NCBI GenBank assembly: GCA_016712595.1
Contig: JADJQT010000001.1
Location: forward strand, 62,001-126,000
DNA length: 64,000 nucleotides
Direction of reading: 5' to 3'
Source: Rhodospirillales bacterium
GTDB lineage: Bacteria > Pseudomonadota > Alphaproteobacteria > Rhodospirillales > Defluviicoccaceae
Shown here: piece by piece, positions 33,887-43,667 of the stretch
Layout: the number at the start of each line of letters is the position of its first letter
How positions within the stretch are numbered: position 1 is the first letter of the stretch
Program-made: the position numbers and the translations under genes
The notes under the pieces: generated by a model
What the model was told of the DNA's origin: nothing
Seen by the model: the letters and a program-made list of their open reading frames with translations, nothing else
The model's database searches: none

Positions 33887-35747
33887 GTCCTCGCGGGACG
33901 ATCGCAGGCGCGACGAGAAGGCAAATTCGCGCGACGGCTTAATTCTCCTCGACGACACGCTGCAGCCGGACGGCGGTTGCTGGCTGCTCGAGCATCCCGA
34001 TCGCGTTGTCGTCTGCCACGCGCCCGATGACCTTGATGCCGCGCTCACCGTTATCACGCAAGCGGTGGCGAAAGGGCGGTTTGCCGCCGGTTTCTTCGCC
34101 TATGAGCTTGGCTACCTGTTGGAACCGGCGCTGGCCCCTTTGTTGCCGCTCGTAGGTAACGTTCCGCTCCTTTGGATCGGCATATTCGCCTCCGCCCGTC
34201 GCCTAAGCGCCCGCGAGACGCGAGAATGGCTGCATATGCGCGCCACTGGAGAAGCTGCCGCCGTTCGCGACCTGCGACTCACCTGGGATCGCGACACGTA
34301 CCGGGCCGCCTTCGCGCAGGTCGACGCGCTGATTGCCGCCGGCGACGTCTACCAGATCAACCTGACACTCAAGTACAGGTTCACCCTCGAAGGCGATCCG
34401 ACGGCGTTCTACGCCGAGCTTCGCCGCCGCCAGCGTGTCGCCTGTGGTGGCCTGATCGAGGCTCCGGGCCTGCGCGTCCTGTCGATTTCGCCGGAACTCT
34501 TTTTCAAGGTCGACGACGGCCTGGCGCTTGTCCGGCCGATGAAGGGCACCGCCGCGCGCGGTGTCACTCCGCTGGAGGATGCCCGCCAGCGAGACTGGCT
34601 TGCCGATGACGAAAAATCCCGCGCTGAAAACCTGATGATCGTCGATTTGATGCGCAACGACATCGGTCGTTTGGCGGAAACCGGCGGCGTGCGAGTCACG
34701 GACCTGTTCACCGTCGAGACCTATCGCAGTCTGCACCAGATGACGTCGGGCGTGACCGCCCGCTTGCGTCCGGGCGTCGATTTGCGCGCGCTACTACGCG
34801 CCCTCTTTCCCTGCGGCTCGGTCACCGGCGCACCGAAGATCCGCGCGATGCAGATCATCCGCGCGCTTGAGACCGAAGCGCGCGGCATCTATACGGGGGC
34901 CATCGGCATGGTCTTTCCGGACGGGCGATGCTTTTTCAACGTTGCCATCCGCACCTTAGTGCTGGACGACCGTGGCCACGGCGAGATGGGGATCGGCAGT
35001 GGTATCGTCGCCGATTCGAATGCCGACGCAGAATATGACGAATGCCTGCTCAAGGCCCGGTTCCTGACCGAAACGGCCGCGCCGATGGGCTTGATCGAAA
35101 CCCTGCGATGGCAGCACGATGCCGGTTATTTCCTGCTCGACTCACACATTCGCCGCTTGATCGGATCGGCAGCCTTCTTCGGCATCCCCTGTGACGGGCG
35201 TGCGATCCGCTCCGCCTTGAAGGAGGCTGCGTGTTCGCTTGGCGACGGGTGCTGGCGCGTGCGCTTGGTGCTTGATGAGGATGGCGAGATCAGCGTCGAG
35301 TCCGCGCCACTGCTGCCGCGATCGTCCATGCTCCGTTACGCCCTCGCCGGCCGCCCCGTCTTTACGCGAGACCCGTTGCTCTACCACAAGACCACCCGCC
35401 GCGACGCCTACGACGAGGAACTGAAGCAGCGGCGCGCCGAATGCGCCTGCGACGAGGTGTTGTTCGTCAATGAACGCGGCGAGTTGACGGAAGGAACGTG
35501 GACGAACCTCTTCGTCCGCCGCGACGGTCGGCTGCTGACGCCACCTGTATCTTGTGGCCTGCTCGACGGTACCTTACGCCGCGCGTTGCTGGATGCCGGC
35601 GACGGCACGGTCGTAGAAGCGGTGCTCTATCCCGAGGATCTCGCCGGCGCCGATGCGGTCTTGCTCGGAAATTCGGTGCGCGGCTTGATGCCGGCGCGCC
35701 CAAGTTCGCCGTCATCGTCCGGCATACCTCAGGAATGGCAGGTATAG
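33876..35747 (+). CDS. pabB: Aminodeoxychorismate synthase component I fused to aminodeoxychorismate lyase
   Basis: A 623-residue bifunctional enzyme for 4-aminobenzoate (folate) synthesis. Residues about 20-390 are PabB-like: RPMKGTAARG, NLMIVDLMRNDIGR, CGSVTGAPKIRAM and GEMGIGSGIVADS. Residues about 405-610 are a PabC-like PLP lyase (GLIETLRWQHDAGYFLLDSH, LYHKTTRRDAYDEEL with the PLP lysine, and GELTEGTWTNLFV). The ATG at 33876 is chosen by overlap with the upstream gene. The glutamine amidotransferase subunit PabA is not encoded nearby. Confidence 0.93.
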   Translation: MKSKSSRDDRRRDEKANSRDGLILLDDTLQPDGGCWLLEHPDRVVVCHAPDDLDAALTVITQAVAKGRFAAGFFAYELGYLLEPALAPLLPLVGNVPLLWIGIFASARRLSARETREWLHMRATGEAAAVRDLRLTWDRDTYRAAFAQVDALIAAGDVYQINLTLKYRFTLEGDPTAFYAELRRRQRVACGGLIEAPGLRVLSISPELFFKVDDGLALVRPMKGTAARGVTPLEDARQRDWLADDEKSRAENLMIVDLMRNDIGRLAETGGVRVTDLFTVETYRSLHQMTSGVTARLRPGVDLRALLRALFPCGSVTGAPKIRAMQIIRALETEARGIYTGAIGMVFPDGRCFFNVAIRTLVLDDRGHGEMGIGSGIVADSNADAEYDECLLKARFLTETAAPMGLIETLRWQHDAGYFLLDSHIRRLIGSAAFFGIPCDGRAIRSALKEAACSLGDGCWRVRLVLDEDGEISVESAPLLPRSSMLRYALAGRPVFTRDPLLYHKTTRRDAYDEELKQRRAECACDEVLFVNERGELTEGTWTNLFVRRDGRLLTPPVSCGLLDGTLRRALLDAGDGTVVEAVLYPEDLAGADAVLLGNSVRGLMPARPSSPSSSGIPQEWQV

Positions 35748-36442
35748 GAAAAGGTGGCACTCGCATGGTCGGCGGCGATGGCGTGTAGCAGCAGCCGGCA
35801 CGTCCCTGCGCCCTGGCGGAATTCGCGCGTCGCCCCCACCGCCATCGTGCTGCTGCGTCCGTTGCGGCGAATGGTGATGGCGTTGACATCGCCGTTCTCG
35901 CTTGGGCCGACGAAGGCAATGCTGTCATCGCTGTTCGGCAGGAACCATGCGTTGCCGGGCTTGAGGGTGAATTCCCGCCCTTTCAACTGATAGGAGGAAA
36001 TCGGCACGGCATCGAGGATCGCGCCCAATCGCTGACCCATGGCGCGGGCCGTATCGGCTGACAACTTTCCTGACGGCTCGGCCCCGAGGAGTCCATCGAG
36101 CACGGACAAGATGTCGTCGCGGAGCCGCTGATTTTCCGTCGATGCATCGTCGGTGGCGCGGACGACCTCGACGCGAAAGGCGTTGTTGTAAAGAATCACA
36201 TTCTTGGAGAAATCCTGGCTAACCTTGCCGCCAAGTGTTTGAACGGTGCCGACAGACGCTTCGCGATTGATGTCGGCCGACCCCCCCGGGCCCTGTTCAA
36301 CCTGCGGGGGAGCCGGCGGGCCGGACTCCAGTTGCTTCCAGTTCGCGGCGAAATCGACGATGCCGGCGATCGCCGCCACAACCGGTACCACCCAGAGAAG
36401 CACGCGGCTGCGCTGCCAGAATTTTCGCTCGTCGCCCGTCAC
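35729..36442 (-). CDS. Membrane-anchored hypothetical protein
   Basis: About 237 residues from a GTG at 36442 preceded by GGAGGG; the frame extends to 36508. One transmembrane helix near the N-terminus (LLWVVPVVAAIAGIVDFA) is followed by a linker and a periplasmic domain without a recognised family (SVLDGLLGAEPSGKLS, GREFTLKPGNAWFL, ITIRRNGRSSTM). The last residues are antisense to the final 19 bases of pabBC, so the two genes converge. Confidence 0.6.
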   Translation of the reverse strand: MTGDERKFWQRSRVLLWVVPVVAAIAGIVDFAANWKQLESGPPAPPQVEQGPGGSADINREASVGTVQTLGGKVSQDFSKNVILYNNAFRVEVVRATDDASTENQRLRDDILSVLDGLLGAEPSGKLSADTARAMGQRLGAILDAVPISSYQLKGREFTLKPGNAWFLPNSDDSIAFVGPSENGDVNAITIRRNGRSSTMAVGATREFRQGAGTCRLLLHAIAADHASATFSYTCHS

Positions 36443-36544
36443 ACTGTCCCTCCGCCTGGTCAGGCCGCGCGCGGGGATGACCTCCAGTGGCGAGGACAGA
36501 TATAGCAATATTTTCCTATTTTTTGAATAAAAAAGTCTTCGCTC

Positions 36545-37039
36545 CTATCGCGGTGGGCGCCAATTGGGCGGCGTGTCGTGGTCCGGATGCTGGTGGTTGA
36601 CGAGACGCGCTTGGACCTCGGCCGGCATCGAGTCCTCGGTGATCGAGGACGGCATCTCGTTCAGTTGATCAAGCCATGGTAGCCTTGCCTCCACGCCGAA
36701 GTGCCGAACGGGTGGAGCGTCCCCCGGCCGGTCGAGCGAGCCGAGTGTAACGTCGATCCATTCTTTCTCGAGATAGCGAAAGGTAAGCGGCGTACCACAG
36801 GCGACACAGAAGTCGCGGGCGGCGAGCGACGAACTTTGGAAGGTCGCGGGGACTCCCCGTGTCCATGCAAAATCCTCGAGCCGCACGGGCGCCAATGCGG
36901 CAAATGGGCCGCCGACGGCTTTCTGACACATCCGGCAGTGGCAGAGATGTGTGCCTTCGGGTGGTGCGAACAGCGCGTAGCGGACATTGCCGCACTGGCA
37001 GCCTCCCGTCAAAACGGCAGGGCGCGAACCGGTAGTCAT
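36545..37039 (-). CDS. GFA-family protein (glutathione-dependent formaldehyde-activating fold)
   Basis: A 164-residue zinc-binding protein with the cysteine signature GGCQCGNVRY, THLCHCRMCQKAVGG and FCVACGTPL. Many family members are not formaldehyde enzymes, so activity is not assigned. The gene overlaps the ChaC-like gene by four bases (ATGA), which puts two glutathione-related proteins in one unit. Confidence 0.9.
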   Translation of the reverse strand: MTTGSRPAVLTGGCQCGNVRYALFAPPEGTHLCHCRMCQKAVGGPFAALAPVRLEDFAWTRGVPATFQSSSLAARDFCVACGTPLTFRYLEKEWIDVTLGSLDRPGDAPPVRHFGVEARLPWLDQLNEMPSSITEDSMPAEVQARLVNHQHPDHDTPPNWRPPR

Positions 37040-37647
37040 GCCGTATCTCCCCGGTTACGAACGGCGATCGCTTCGGCGCGGATCAGCACGCGATGCAACG
37101 GGCAGTCAGCAATGCCAAATTCATCGAGATGGCCAACAACGTTGCGCAGGTAGTCAAGGGCGGTGCCACAAATGCCAACACCCTGCGCGACCAACTCCGC
37201 CGCCCGTTCATGCTCATCGTCGCGTACGTATTGTGGATGCCCAAGGCGAGCGACGAAGACCAACGCGCGCGTGCGCGTCGCATCGGGAAACCGCACCGGC
37301 AAACTCTTCGGAACATAGACGCCATGGCTCATCTCCCGCTCCCACAAGTACACTCTCGCCGCCTCGACGTCGTCGGGATGAATGCGAAAAGCGAAACCGC
37401 GGCAGGCCCCACCGCGATCCAGGCCGAGAGCGAGACCAGGTCGTTCGACCGTGCCGCGGTTGCGGATCGACAAGATGCACAGCGATCGGTGATAGCCGAT
37501 CAATAACGCCCGTCGCCGCTCCAGGTAGGGAAATCCCGGCTCCCACATCAACGAGCCGTATCCGAACACCCACGCCACCCCACCCTCGTCGGGCCAGATC
37601 AGCTCACCCGTGATCGAGGCATTGGCGTTTTCCGCGCCCGTGCTCAT
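37036..37647 (-). CDS. Gamma-glutamylcyclotransferase (ChaC family)
   Basis: A 203-residue enzyme that degrades glutathione to 5-oxoproline and Cys-Gly. WVFGYGSLMWEPGFPYLERR at the N-terminus and CRGFAFRI, YLWEREMSHGVYVPKSLPV and YLRNVVGHLDEFGI are family marks. It is the first gene of a two-gene unit with the GFA protein, about 20 bases after the stop of a DMT transporter on the same strand. Confidence 0.9.
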   Translation of the reverse strand: MSTGAENANASITGELIWPDEGGVAWVFGYGSLMWEPGFPYLERRRALLIGYHRSLCILSIRNRGTVERPGLALGLDRGGACRGFAFRIHPDDVEAARVYLWEREMSHGVYVPKSLPVRFPDATRTRALVFVARLGHPQYVRDDEHERAAELVAQGVGICGTALDYLRNVVGHLDEFGIADCPLHRVLIRAEAIAVRNRGDTA

Positions 37648-37668
37648 CCTAACCTGATCTCCGTCGCG

Positions 37669-38559
37669 TCATCTGCGGGCGACGAGCGCGACGCCGAGCA
37701 TCGCGACCACCATGCCGCCAATAGCCGTCCACCCGAGCGTCTCATCGAACAGCAGCCATGCGAGCACCGCCGTTACCGCTGGCGTGAGATAGAAAAGGCT
37801 CGCGACTTTTGCCGCGGCCCCGCGCCGAATGAGCATATGGAACAGGGTAATCGCTCCGATCGACAGGACAAAGGACAACCAGAGCAGCGCAAAGACGAAC
37901 GAGCCGGTCCACTCAATGCCCCGGCCTTCGAAGAGTAACACTACCGGCACGGTGGCGAGACCCGCAGCGGCAAACTGCACGCAAGACCCGGTAATGAGGT
38001 TCATCCCGGTGGCGTGCCGTTTCTGATAGAGCGTGCCGGCGGTAATTCCCAGCAGCGCCACCACGGCCGCGCCAACACCGGCGAACTGGCCATGGCTCCA
38101 GGTGAGCTTATCGACGACGACGAGAACGACACCGGCGAACCCGAGCACCAGGCCCGTCCACTGCACCGCTGAAACGCGTTCCCCGAGATAAGGGCCGGAC
38201 AATAGCGCCGTCGCCAACGGTTGAAGACTGACAATTAACGCCGCGATCCCGGCCGGAACGCCGAGAGAAATGGCGAGGAAAACGCCGCCGAGATAGATCG
38301 CGTGGATGAGAACGCCGACCAGGGCGATCCGCCTGATGTCCCCCCATCGGCGTGGCCACGGTGCCCCTCTCGCCACCGCAGCGATCGCAAGAGCCGAAGC
38401 GACGACGACGTAACGGGTCAGAAGAAAGGTGAACGGTTGGGCGTACGGCATGCCGAACTTGGCGCCGATAAAACCCGTACTCCACAACAGAACGAAAACC
38501 GCCGGCATCACGGCGATCCAGCGGTTCAAGAAGGGGTCAGCGCTCGGCGTCGGCGTCAT
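37669..38559 (-). CDS. EamA/DMT-superfamily transporter
   Basis: About 296 residues with ten hydrophobic segments in two five-helix halves (for example VFVLLWSTGFIGAKFGMP and LFYLTPAVTAVLAWLLFDETL). This is the 10-TMS drug/metabolite exporter layout. The start used (ATG 38559) gives MTPTPSADPFLNRW just before helix 1; an ATG at 38580 is also possible and the open frame continues to 38742. The substrate is unknown. It starts divergently from the DUF2125 gene about 100 bases away. Confidence 0.88.
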   Translation of the reverse strand: MTPTPSADPFLNRWIAVMPAVFVLLWSTGFIGAKFGMPYAQPFTFLLTRYVVVASALAIAAVARGAPWPRRWGDIRRIALVGVLIHAIYLGGVFLAISLGVPAGIAALIVSLQPLATALLSGPYLGERVSAVQWTGLVLGFAGVVLVVVDKLTWSHGQFAGVGAAVVALLGITAGTLYQKRHATGMNLITGSCVQFAAAGLATVPVVLLFEGRGIEWTGSFVFALLWLSFVLSIGAITLFHMLIRRGAAAKVASLFYLTPAVTAVLAWLLFDETLGWTAIGGMVVAMLGVALVARR

Positions 38560-38657
38560 TGTCCTGGGCCATGGCCTCATCGCCAAGCTAACCCTCTCGC
38601 CTCCATCGACGCAAGCGGCTAAGAACCCGACTCTGTAACCGAAGCGAGAGCCGGCGC

Positions 38658-39779
38658 ATGCTAATCCGTCCTTCGAAGGAAGTGCCATTTCCTCCGCGAC
38701 GTTCCCACCCGAACAGAAGAATTCTCGTCGTCGGGCTGGCATTGGTCCTGGTCATGGCCGGCGGCGGCTACAGTATTTGGTGGCGATCCGCCGCCAACGA
38801 CGTCCGCGCGCAAGCGCTTGCCTGGATCGCCGAGCGCCGATCCGAGGGCTGGCAGATCACGTTCGCCGATACGAACCTGACCGGTTTCCCACTTTACCTC
38901 GGCGTGAGCCTCGATGACGCGCATGCTGCGCCCGAATCTGGCGAATGGGCGTGGAACTCGGAACGGGTGCGCCTGACCCTTCCCATCTTCGCGCCACCGC
39001 TGATGCGGCTCGAATTCATCGGTCAGCAGGCGCTCGACATTGCAACCGAGGATGTTCAGCGAAGCTACGCGGGAACGGCTGAATCGTTGACCTTTGATAT
39101 CGTTCCAAGCACCAGTTGGCTGCCCAATGGCAGACTTGCCGTACGAACGCTCGCGCTTCGCGACGCGGCCAACGATGATACACTTTCGCTTGAACAGCTC
39201 GATCTAACCTCAACCGGTGATCCGGCGGCCACGACAGATGAGGCCCGCTCGGCCTACGAGGCACACGTTGCGCTCGAGGCCCTCCATCTGCCACAGGTGT
39301 GGGCGACGCCCCTGGGACGCGATGGACAGCACGTTGAAATCGCCGCGAAACTCAACGGCACCCTTAAGGCGCACCCATGGCCGGCGGCGCTTGGTGAATG
39401 GCGCGATGGCGGCGGTGATATCGACATCACCCGGCTCACCATCATTACCGGCCCGACTTCGCTCGATGGCGACGGTACCTTCGCGCTCGACCGCGATGGC
39501 CAGCCGATCGGGGCGATGACGATCCGCCTGCAGGGCTACGAAGCGGCGCTGGACCGGTTGGCCAACGAGAACACGATCGCGCCATTCTCCGCAGCAACGG
39601 CCAAGATCCTGCTGCGTTCCATTGCTCGAAGCGAGCTTCCCGGCGATGCTGCCGGGGTGGCGGACGAGCCGCCACTCTCGGCACCCTTATCGATCCAGGA
39701 CGGACAGTTATCGCTGGGTCCGGTACCGCTTCTGACCCTGCCGCCGCTCCACTGGCTCGATCGTCCATCAGGTCGCTAA
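38658..39779 (+). CDS. DUF2125 domain protein
   Basis: A 373-residue envelope protein with one N-terminal membrane helix (ILVVGLALVLVMAGGGYSIWW) and a long periplasmic domain. RAQALAWIAERRSEGWQITF, TGFPLYLGVSLDDAHA and GRLAVRTLALRDAAND are typical of the alphaproteobacterial DUF2125 family. The function of the family is unknown. The C-terminal IQDGQLSLGPVPLLTLPPL segment is conserved and the protein is full length. Confidence 0.82.
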   Translation: MLIRPSKEVPFPPRRSHPNRRILVVGLALVLVMAGGGYSIWWRSAANDVRAQALAWIAERRSEGWQITFADTNLTGFPLYLGVSLDDAHAAPESGEWAWNSERVRLTLPIFAPPLMRLEFIGQQALDIATEDVQRSYAGTAESLTFDIVPSTSWLPNGRLAVRTLALRDAANDDTLSLEQLDLTSTGDPAATTDEARSAYEAHVALEALHLPQVWATPLGRDGQHVEIAAKLNGTLKAHPWPAALGEWRDGGGDIDITRLTIITGPTSLDGDGTFALDRDGQPIGAMTIRLQGYEAALDRLANENTIAPFSAATAKILLRSIARSELPGDAAGVADEPPLSAPLSIQDGQLSLGPVPLLTLPPLHWLDRPSGR

Positions 39780-40016
39780 ACGCGACGATACGCTCAGGAT
39801 AGCGCCGCACCAGCCGGTTCCCGAGAGAAACCGCATCATCGCCGGACTGCTGCATCCACCACCGCGGCCGATCCGCCGACAACCAACGCCAAGCACCGCC
39901 TGTCGCAGCGCTCTTTTTATCGCGCGGGCCGGCCAGCCTGAGCCCGTTCCGAGCCCGCGCGTTTCAGCAGCATCGGCGATCGACGGCGGTGGGGATAACC
40001 GCCTGTGATCGCCTGA

Positions 40017-43000
40017 TTACAACAGGAAGTCTCCGACGACATAGTCGGAGGCAACGACGGCGCCATCGCGGACGAGAATTTCCAGATCGACGCCGAGACT
40101 GGCGTTGACGTTGAGCTGGATGAGGGTGTTGACGCCGGCATTCACAACGCGGATCTGGCCGGCTTCAGTAAACGCCGCCGTACCGATGAAGCTGAATGCC
40201 TGGTTGCCGCCGACGGTCAGATCGGCATCCAGCGGGGTGAAATTGAAGACGTCACCGCCGGCAACGCCAATGCCATCGACCCCGTCGATGGTGTCCCGCC
40301 CGAGCGTCGTGATGTCGCCGAAGTAGTCGAAGCGGTCGGCCCCGGCGCCGCCGATCAGGCTGTCCGAGGCTTCCGCGCCCACCAGGGTATCGGCGCCGGC
40401 TCCACCGGTCAGCGTATCGAAACCGAGCCCGCCCAGCAGTGTATCGGCGCCGTCCCCACCGTCGAGCATGTCGTTCTGCGAATCGCCGACCATCAGGTCG
40501 TCGTCGCCGCCACCGATGAGCGTGTCCTCTCCGCCGCCGCCGCGCAGCGTGTCACTGCCGCTGCCGCCGTCGATCGCATCGGCACCGTTGTTGCCGAGCA
40601 GCGAGTCGGCGCCGGTAATACCCAGCAACGTATCGTCGCCGACCCCGCCGACCAGGAAGTCGTCGCCGGCGCCGCCATTGAGGCTGTCGTCGGCGGAAAT
40701 GCCGGACAGCATGTCCGCGCCGTCGCCGCCGATTAGTGTATCGCCACCGGCACCGCCGTTGAGGCTGTCGTCGCCGAGGCCGCCCGACAGGCCATCGGCA
40801 GCACCGAGGCCGCTCAGCGTGTCGTCGCCGTCGCTGCCGACGATGATGTTGGCGCGCGCGTTGCCGGTTCCTTGCAAGTCGGCTCCGCCGGTCAGCGTCA
40901 GATTCTCCAACTGCGCGTCAAACAGTTGATAGCTGGTGCCGCTCACCACCGTATCGACGCCGCCCCCGATCCCTTCGACGACGCTATCGAGCGCATCGAT
41001 GACATAGGTGTCATTGCCGGCCCCGCCGACCAGTTGATCAGCCCCGGCTCCGCCAATCAGCGTATCGTTACCGTCGAGACCCAGCAGCGTATCGTTACCG
41101 GCCTGTCCGTCGAGCAGATTGTCGCCGCCGGTACCCGAGATTTCGTTCGCCCCTTGGCTGCCGATCGCCGCCTCGAAGGCGATCACCTGCTCGGTGACGC
41201 CGCCAATCGTCGCCTTGCCGGCGGCCAGGTCGATGTCCCAGGCGTCGGCGTTGAACGAATAGTCGACCGTGTCGATTCCGCCGCCGCCGTTCATCGAATC
41301 CGTACCGATGCCGCCGGAAATCGTATCGTTGCCGCCAAGCCCGAAGATCGTATCGTTGCCGCCCTCGCCAAACAGCGCATTGGCAAGTCCGTTGCCGGTG
41401 ATGTTGTCCCCACCGGCGGAACCGATCAGATTTTCGAAGCCGCTGATCGTTTCGATGCCGCCGCCGAACACCGCCGTCGCCGCGCCGAGATTGAACACCC
41501 AGCCGGTCGCCGACGTCGAGAAGCTGAAGTCAACGGTATCGATGCCGGCGCCGCCGTTCATCGTATCGACGCCGCCGCCGCCCGTAATCGTATCGTTGCC
41601 GGCGCCACCCGAGATCGAATCATTGCCGGCTTGCCCGTCGAGAAAGTTGGCACCGCCGGTCCCGGTGATGATGTTCGCACCTTGCGAGCCGATGGCGTTC
41701 TCAAAGCCGATCATCGTCTCGATGACACCGCCGATATTCGCCGAGCCTCCAGCCAGATCGATGCTTCCGGCGGAATACGACGAATCAAAGATGATCATAT
41801 CGTTGCCGGCGCCACCGATGAGGATATCCGTCGCCGAACCGCCCTCGATGGTATCGTTACCGGCGCCACCGTTGAGCAGATTGTTCCCATAGAGATCGAC
41901 GATGAAGTCGTCGCCACCGCCACCCAGAGCCGTATCATTTCCGCTGTAGGTGTTAATCGTGTCGTTTCCGTTCCCGCCATCGATCGAGTCATCGCCGGCC
42001 GCCCCATAGAGACTGTCGCCGCCGTCACCGCCGATCACCGTTTCATCGGAACCGGAGCCGTGATAGTTGAGCTGACCTGTGTATCCGGGACCGACGGTAA
42101 TGGCATTGCTACCATAGCTATAGATATTCAAAGCCTTGTCCGGATCGGCAAACTTGCCGGTGAGGTTTCCCACGCTATCGCCAAATAACCGGAAGTAATA
42201 ATAATCTGAATAACTTCCGGACGTATGGTCGATACGTGCAAATGTTGCGAGATTTGCCGCGGTAATATCGATGAAAGAGTTGTCGACCTGCAACGTTTCG
42301 ACGCTGACAAAGGTGTCATCCGTATAGTCACCGCCGCTGGTTGCATCAAGGGTGTCGGCACCAGCGGCGCCGTTCAGCACATTCGCGCCGTAGCGATCGA
42401 TCAGCACATCCCCGTCTGCGCCGCCAAAAAGCGTATCATTGCCCGTATAACCATTGAGCGTGTCGCTGCCGCCGCCGCCATTCAGGCTGTCGTCGCCAGC
42501 CGCTCCATAGAGGCTGTCGTCGCCGGTAGCCCCAAACAGGTTGTCGTTACCGCCACCGCCGTCTAGGTTGTCGTTGCCCGAACCCCCAATCACCGTCTCG
42601 TCGGAACCGGAACCGTTATAGTCAACCGTGCCAGTATATTCCGGACCAATGGTAATGGCGTTGCTGCCATAGCTGTATATGCTCAGTGTCTTGTCCGGAT
42701 CTGCGAATTTTCCGGTAAAATTTCCCACACCATCTCCGAAAAGACGGAAATAATAATAGTCGCCTGAATTTCCAGATGTGTGGTCTATATTTACAAATGT
42801 CGCGAGATTTGCCGCAGTGATATCGACGCGAGAATTGTCAACCCGCAATGTTTCGACGCTGACGAAGGCGTCATTCGTATAGTCGCCTCCGCCGGTCGCA
42901 TCGAGGACGTCGGCGCCGGCGCCACCGTTCAGCACATTCGCGCCGTAGTAATCGATGAACACATCCCCACCAGTACCACCGAGAAGCGTATCATCGCCGG

Positions 43001-43667
43001 TGTAACCATTAAGCGTGTCGGCTCCGCCGCCGCCGTTCAGGCTGTCGTCGCCAGCCGCTCCGTAGAGGCTGTCGTTGCCGTCGCCGCCAATTACCGTCTC
43101 GTCGGAACCCGACCCATGATAGTCAACGGTGCCGGTATATCCGGGGCCGATGGTAATCGCATTACTACCATAGCTGTAAATGACCAAGGTTTTGTCTGGA
43201 TCAGCAAACTTTCCGGTGAGATTTCCTACACTATCTCCAAATATACGGAAATAGTAGTAATCTGATGAACTTCCAGACGTGTGGTCTATATTCGCAAAAA
43301 GCGCCAGATTTGCTGCAGTAATATCGACATGAGAGTTGTCAACTTGCAGCGTCTCAACGCTGACGAAGGTGTCATCCGTATAGTCACCGCCGCTCGTCGC
43401 ATCGAGCGTATCAACGCCGCCGCCGCCGTTCAGTGAATTCGCGCCATAGTAGGCGATAAACACATCCCCGCCAGCACCGCCAAGAAGCGTATCATCGCCG
43501 GTGTAACCATTGAGCGTGTCGGCTCCGCCGCCACCATCGATCAAGTCGTTGCCGCCGCCGCCATAGACGCTGTCATCGCTAGCCGACGGCACGCCGCCCG
43601 TTACGCCTGCTGAGACGCCACCCGGGGTGATGACGTCGTCGCCGCTGGTCCCGTTGATCGTTGCCAT
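40017..43667 (-). CDS. RTX-type calcium-binding secreted protein with three repeated modules
   Basis: A 1216-residue acidic, glycine-rich protein with many GGxGxDxLx nonapeptides that form calcium beta-rolls. The first 550 residues contain three near-identical modules of about 165 residues (around 41-197, 199-362 and 383-547). Each has a roll, a stretch including YYYFRLFGD and FADPDKTL, and a SGSDETVIGG end. The later part is plain RTX rolls with VDTVDYSF-type spacers. There is no N-terminal signal. The C-terminal 80 residues (GGDVFNFTPLDADLT to the end) look like a type I secretion signal. AAGGAGG precedes the ATG. No secretion genes are nearby. Confidence 0.9.
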   Translation of the reverse strand: MATINGTSGDDVITPGGVSAGVTGGVPSASDDSVYGGGGNDLIDGGGGADTLNGYTGDDTLLGGAGGDVFIAYYGANSLNGGGGVDTLDATSGGDYTDDTFVSVETLQVDNSHVDITAANLALFANIDHTSGSSSDYYYFRIFGDSVGNLTGKFADPDKTLVIYSYGSNAITIGPGYTGTVDYHGSGSDETVIGGDGNDSLYGAAGDDSLNGGGGADTLNGYTGDDTLLGGTGGDVFIDYYGANVLNGGAGADVLDATGGGDYTNDAFVSVETLRVDNSRVDITAANLATFVNIDHTSGNSGDYYYFRLFGDGVGNFTGKFADPDKTLSIYSYGSNAITIGPEYTGTVDYNGSGSDETVIGGSGNDNLDGGGGNDNLFGATGDDSLYGAAGDDSLNGGGGSDTLNGYTGNDTLFGGADGDVLIDRYGANVLNGAAGADTLDATSGGDYTDDTFVSVETLQVDNSFIDITAANLATFARIDHTSGSYSDYYYFRLFGDSVGNLTGKFADPDKALNIYSYGSNAITVGPGYTGQLNYHGSGSDETVIGGDGGDSLYGAAGDDSIDGGNGNDTINTYSGNDTALGGGGDDFIVDLYGNNLLNGGAGNDTIEGGSATDILIGGAGNDMIIFDSSYSAGSIDLAGGSANIGGVIETMIGFENAIGSQGANIITGTGGANFLDGQAGNDSISGGAGNDTITGGGGVDTMNGGAGIDTVDFSFSTSATGWVFNLGAATAVFGGGIETISGFENLIGSAGGDNITGNGLANALFGEGGNDTIFGLGGNDTISGGIGTDSMNGGGGIDTVDYSFNADAWDIDLAAGKATIGGVTEQVIAFEAAIGSQGANEISGTGGDNLLDGQAGNDTLLGLDGNDTLIGGAGADQLVGGAGNDTYVIDALDSVVEGIGGGVDTVVSGTSYQLFDAQLENLTLTGGADLQGTGNARANIIVGSDGDDTLSGLGAADGLSGGLGDDSLNGGAGGDTLIGGDGADMLSGISADDSLNGGAGDDFLVGGVGDDTLLGITGADSLLGNNGADAIDGGSGSDTLRGGGGEDTLIGGGDDDLMVGDSQNDMLDGGDGADTLLGGLGFDTLTGGAGADTLVGAEASDSLIGGAGADRFDYFGDITTLGRDTIDGVDGIGVAGGDVFNFTPLDADLTVGGNQAFSFIGTAAFTEAGQIRVVNAGVNTLIQLNVNASLGVDLEILVRDGAVVASDYVVGDFLL
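42027..43540 (-). repeat. Triplicated about 500-base module inside the RTX gene
   Basis: Three DNA copies lie at about 43540-43080, 43070-42590 and 42480-42030, encoding the modules that start with TLNGYTGDD (residues 51, 218 and 403). The first two are offset by 167 codons; the third is offset by 185 because two extra nonapeptides are inserted. High identity suggests recent duplication or gene conversion. Confidence 0.8.

Noticed and set aside
40017..43667. CRISPR-like appearance of the repeated RTX DNA
   Set aside because: The repeats are coding, in frame and encode glycine-Asp nonapeptides; there are no unique spacers or cas genes.
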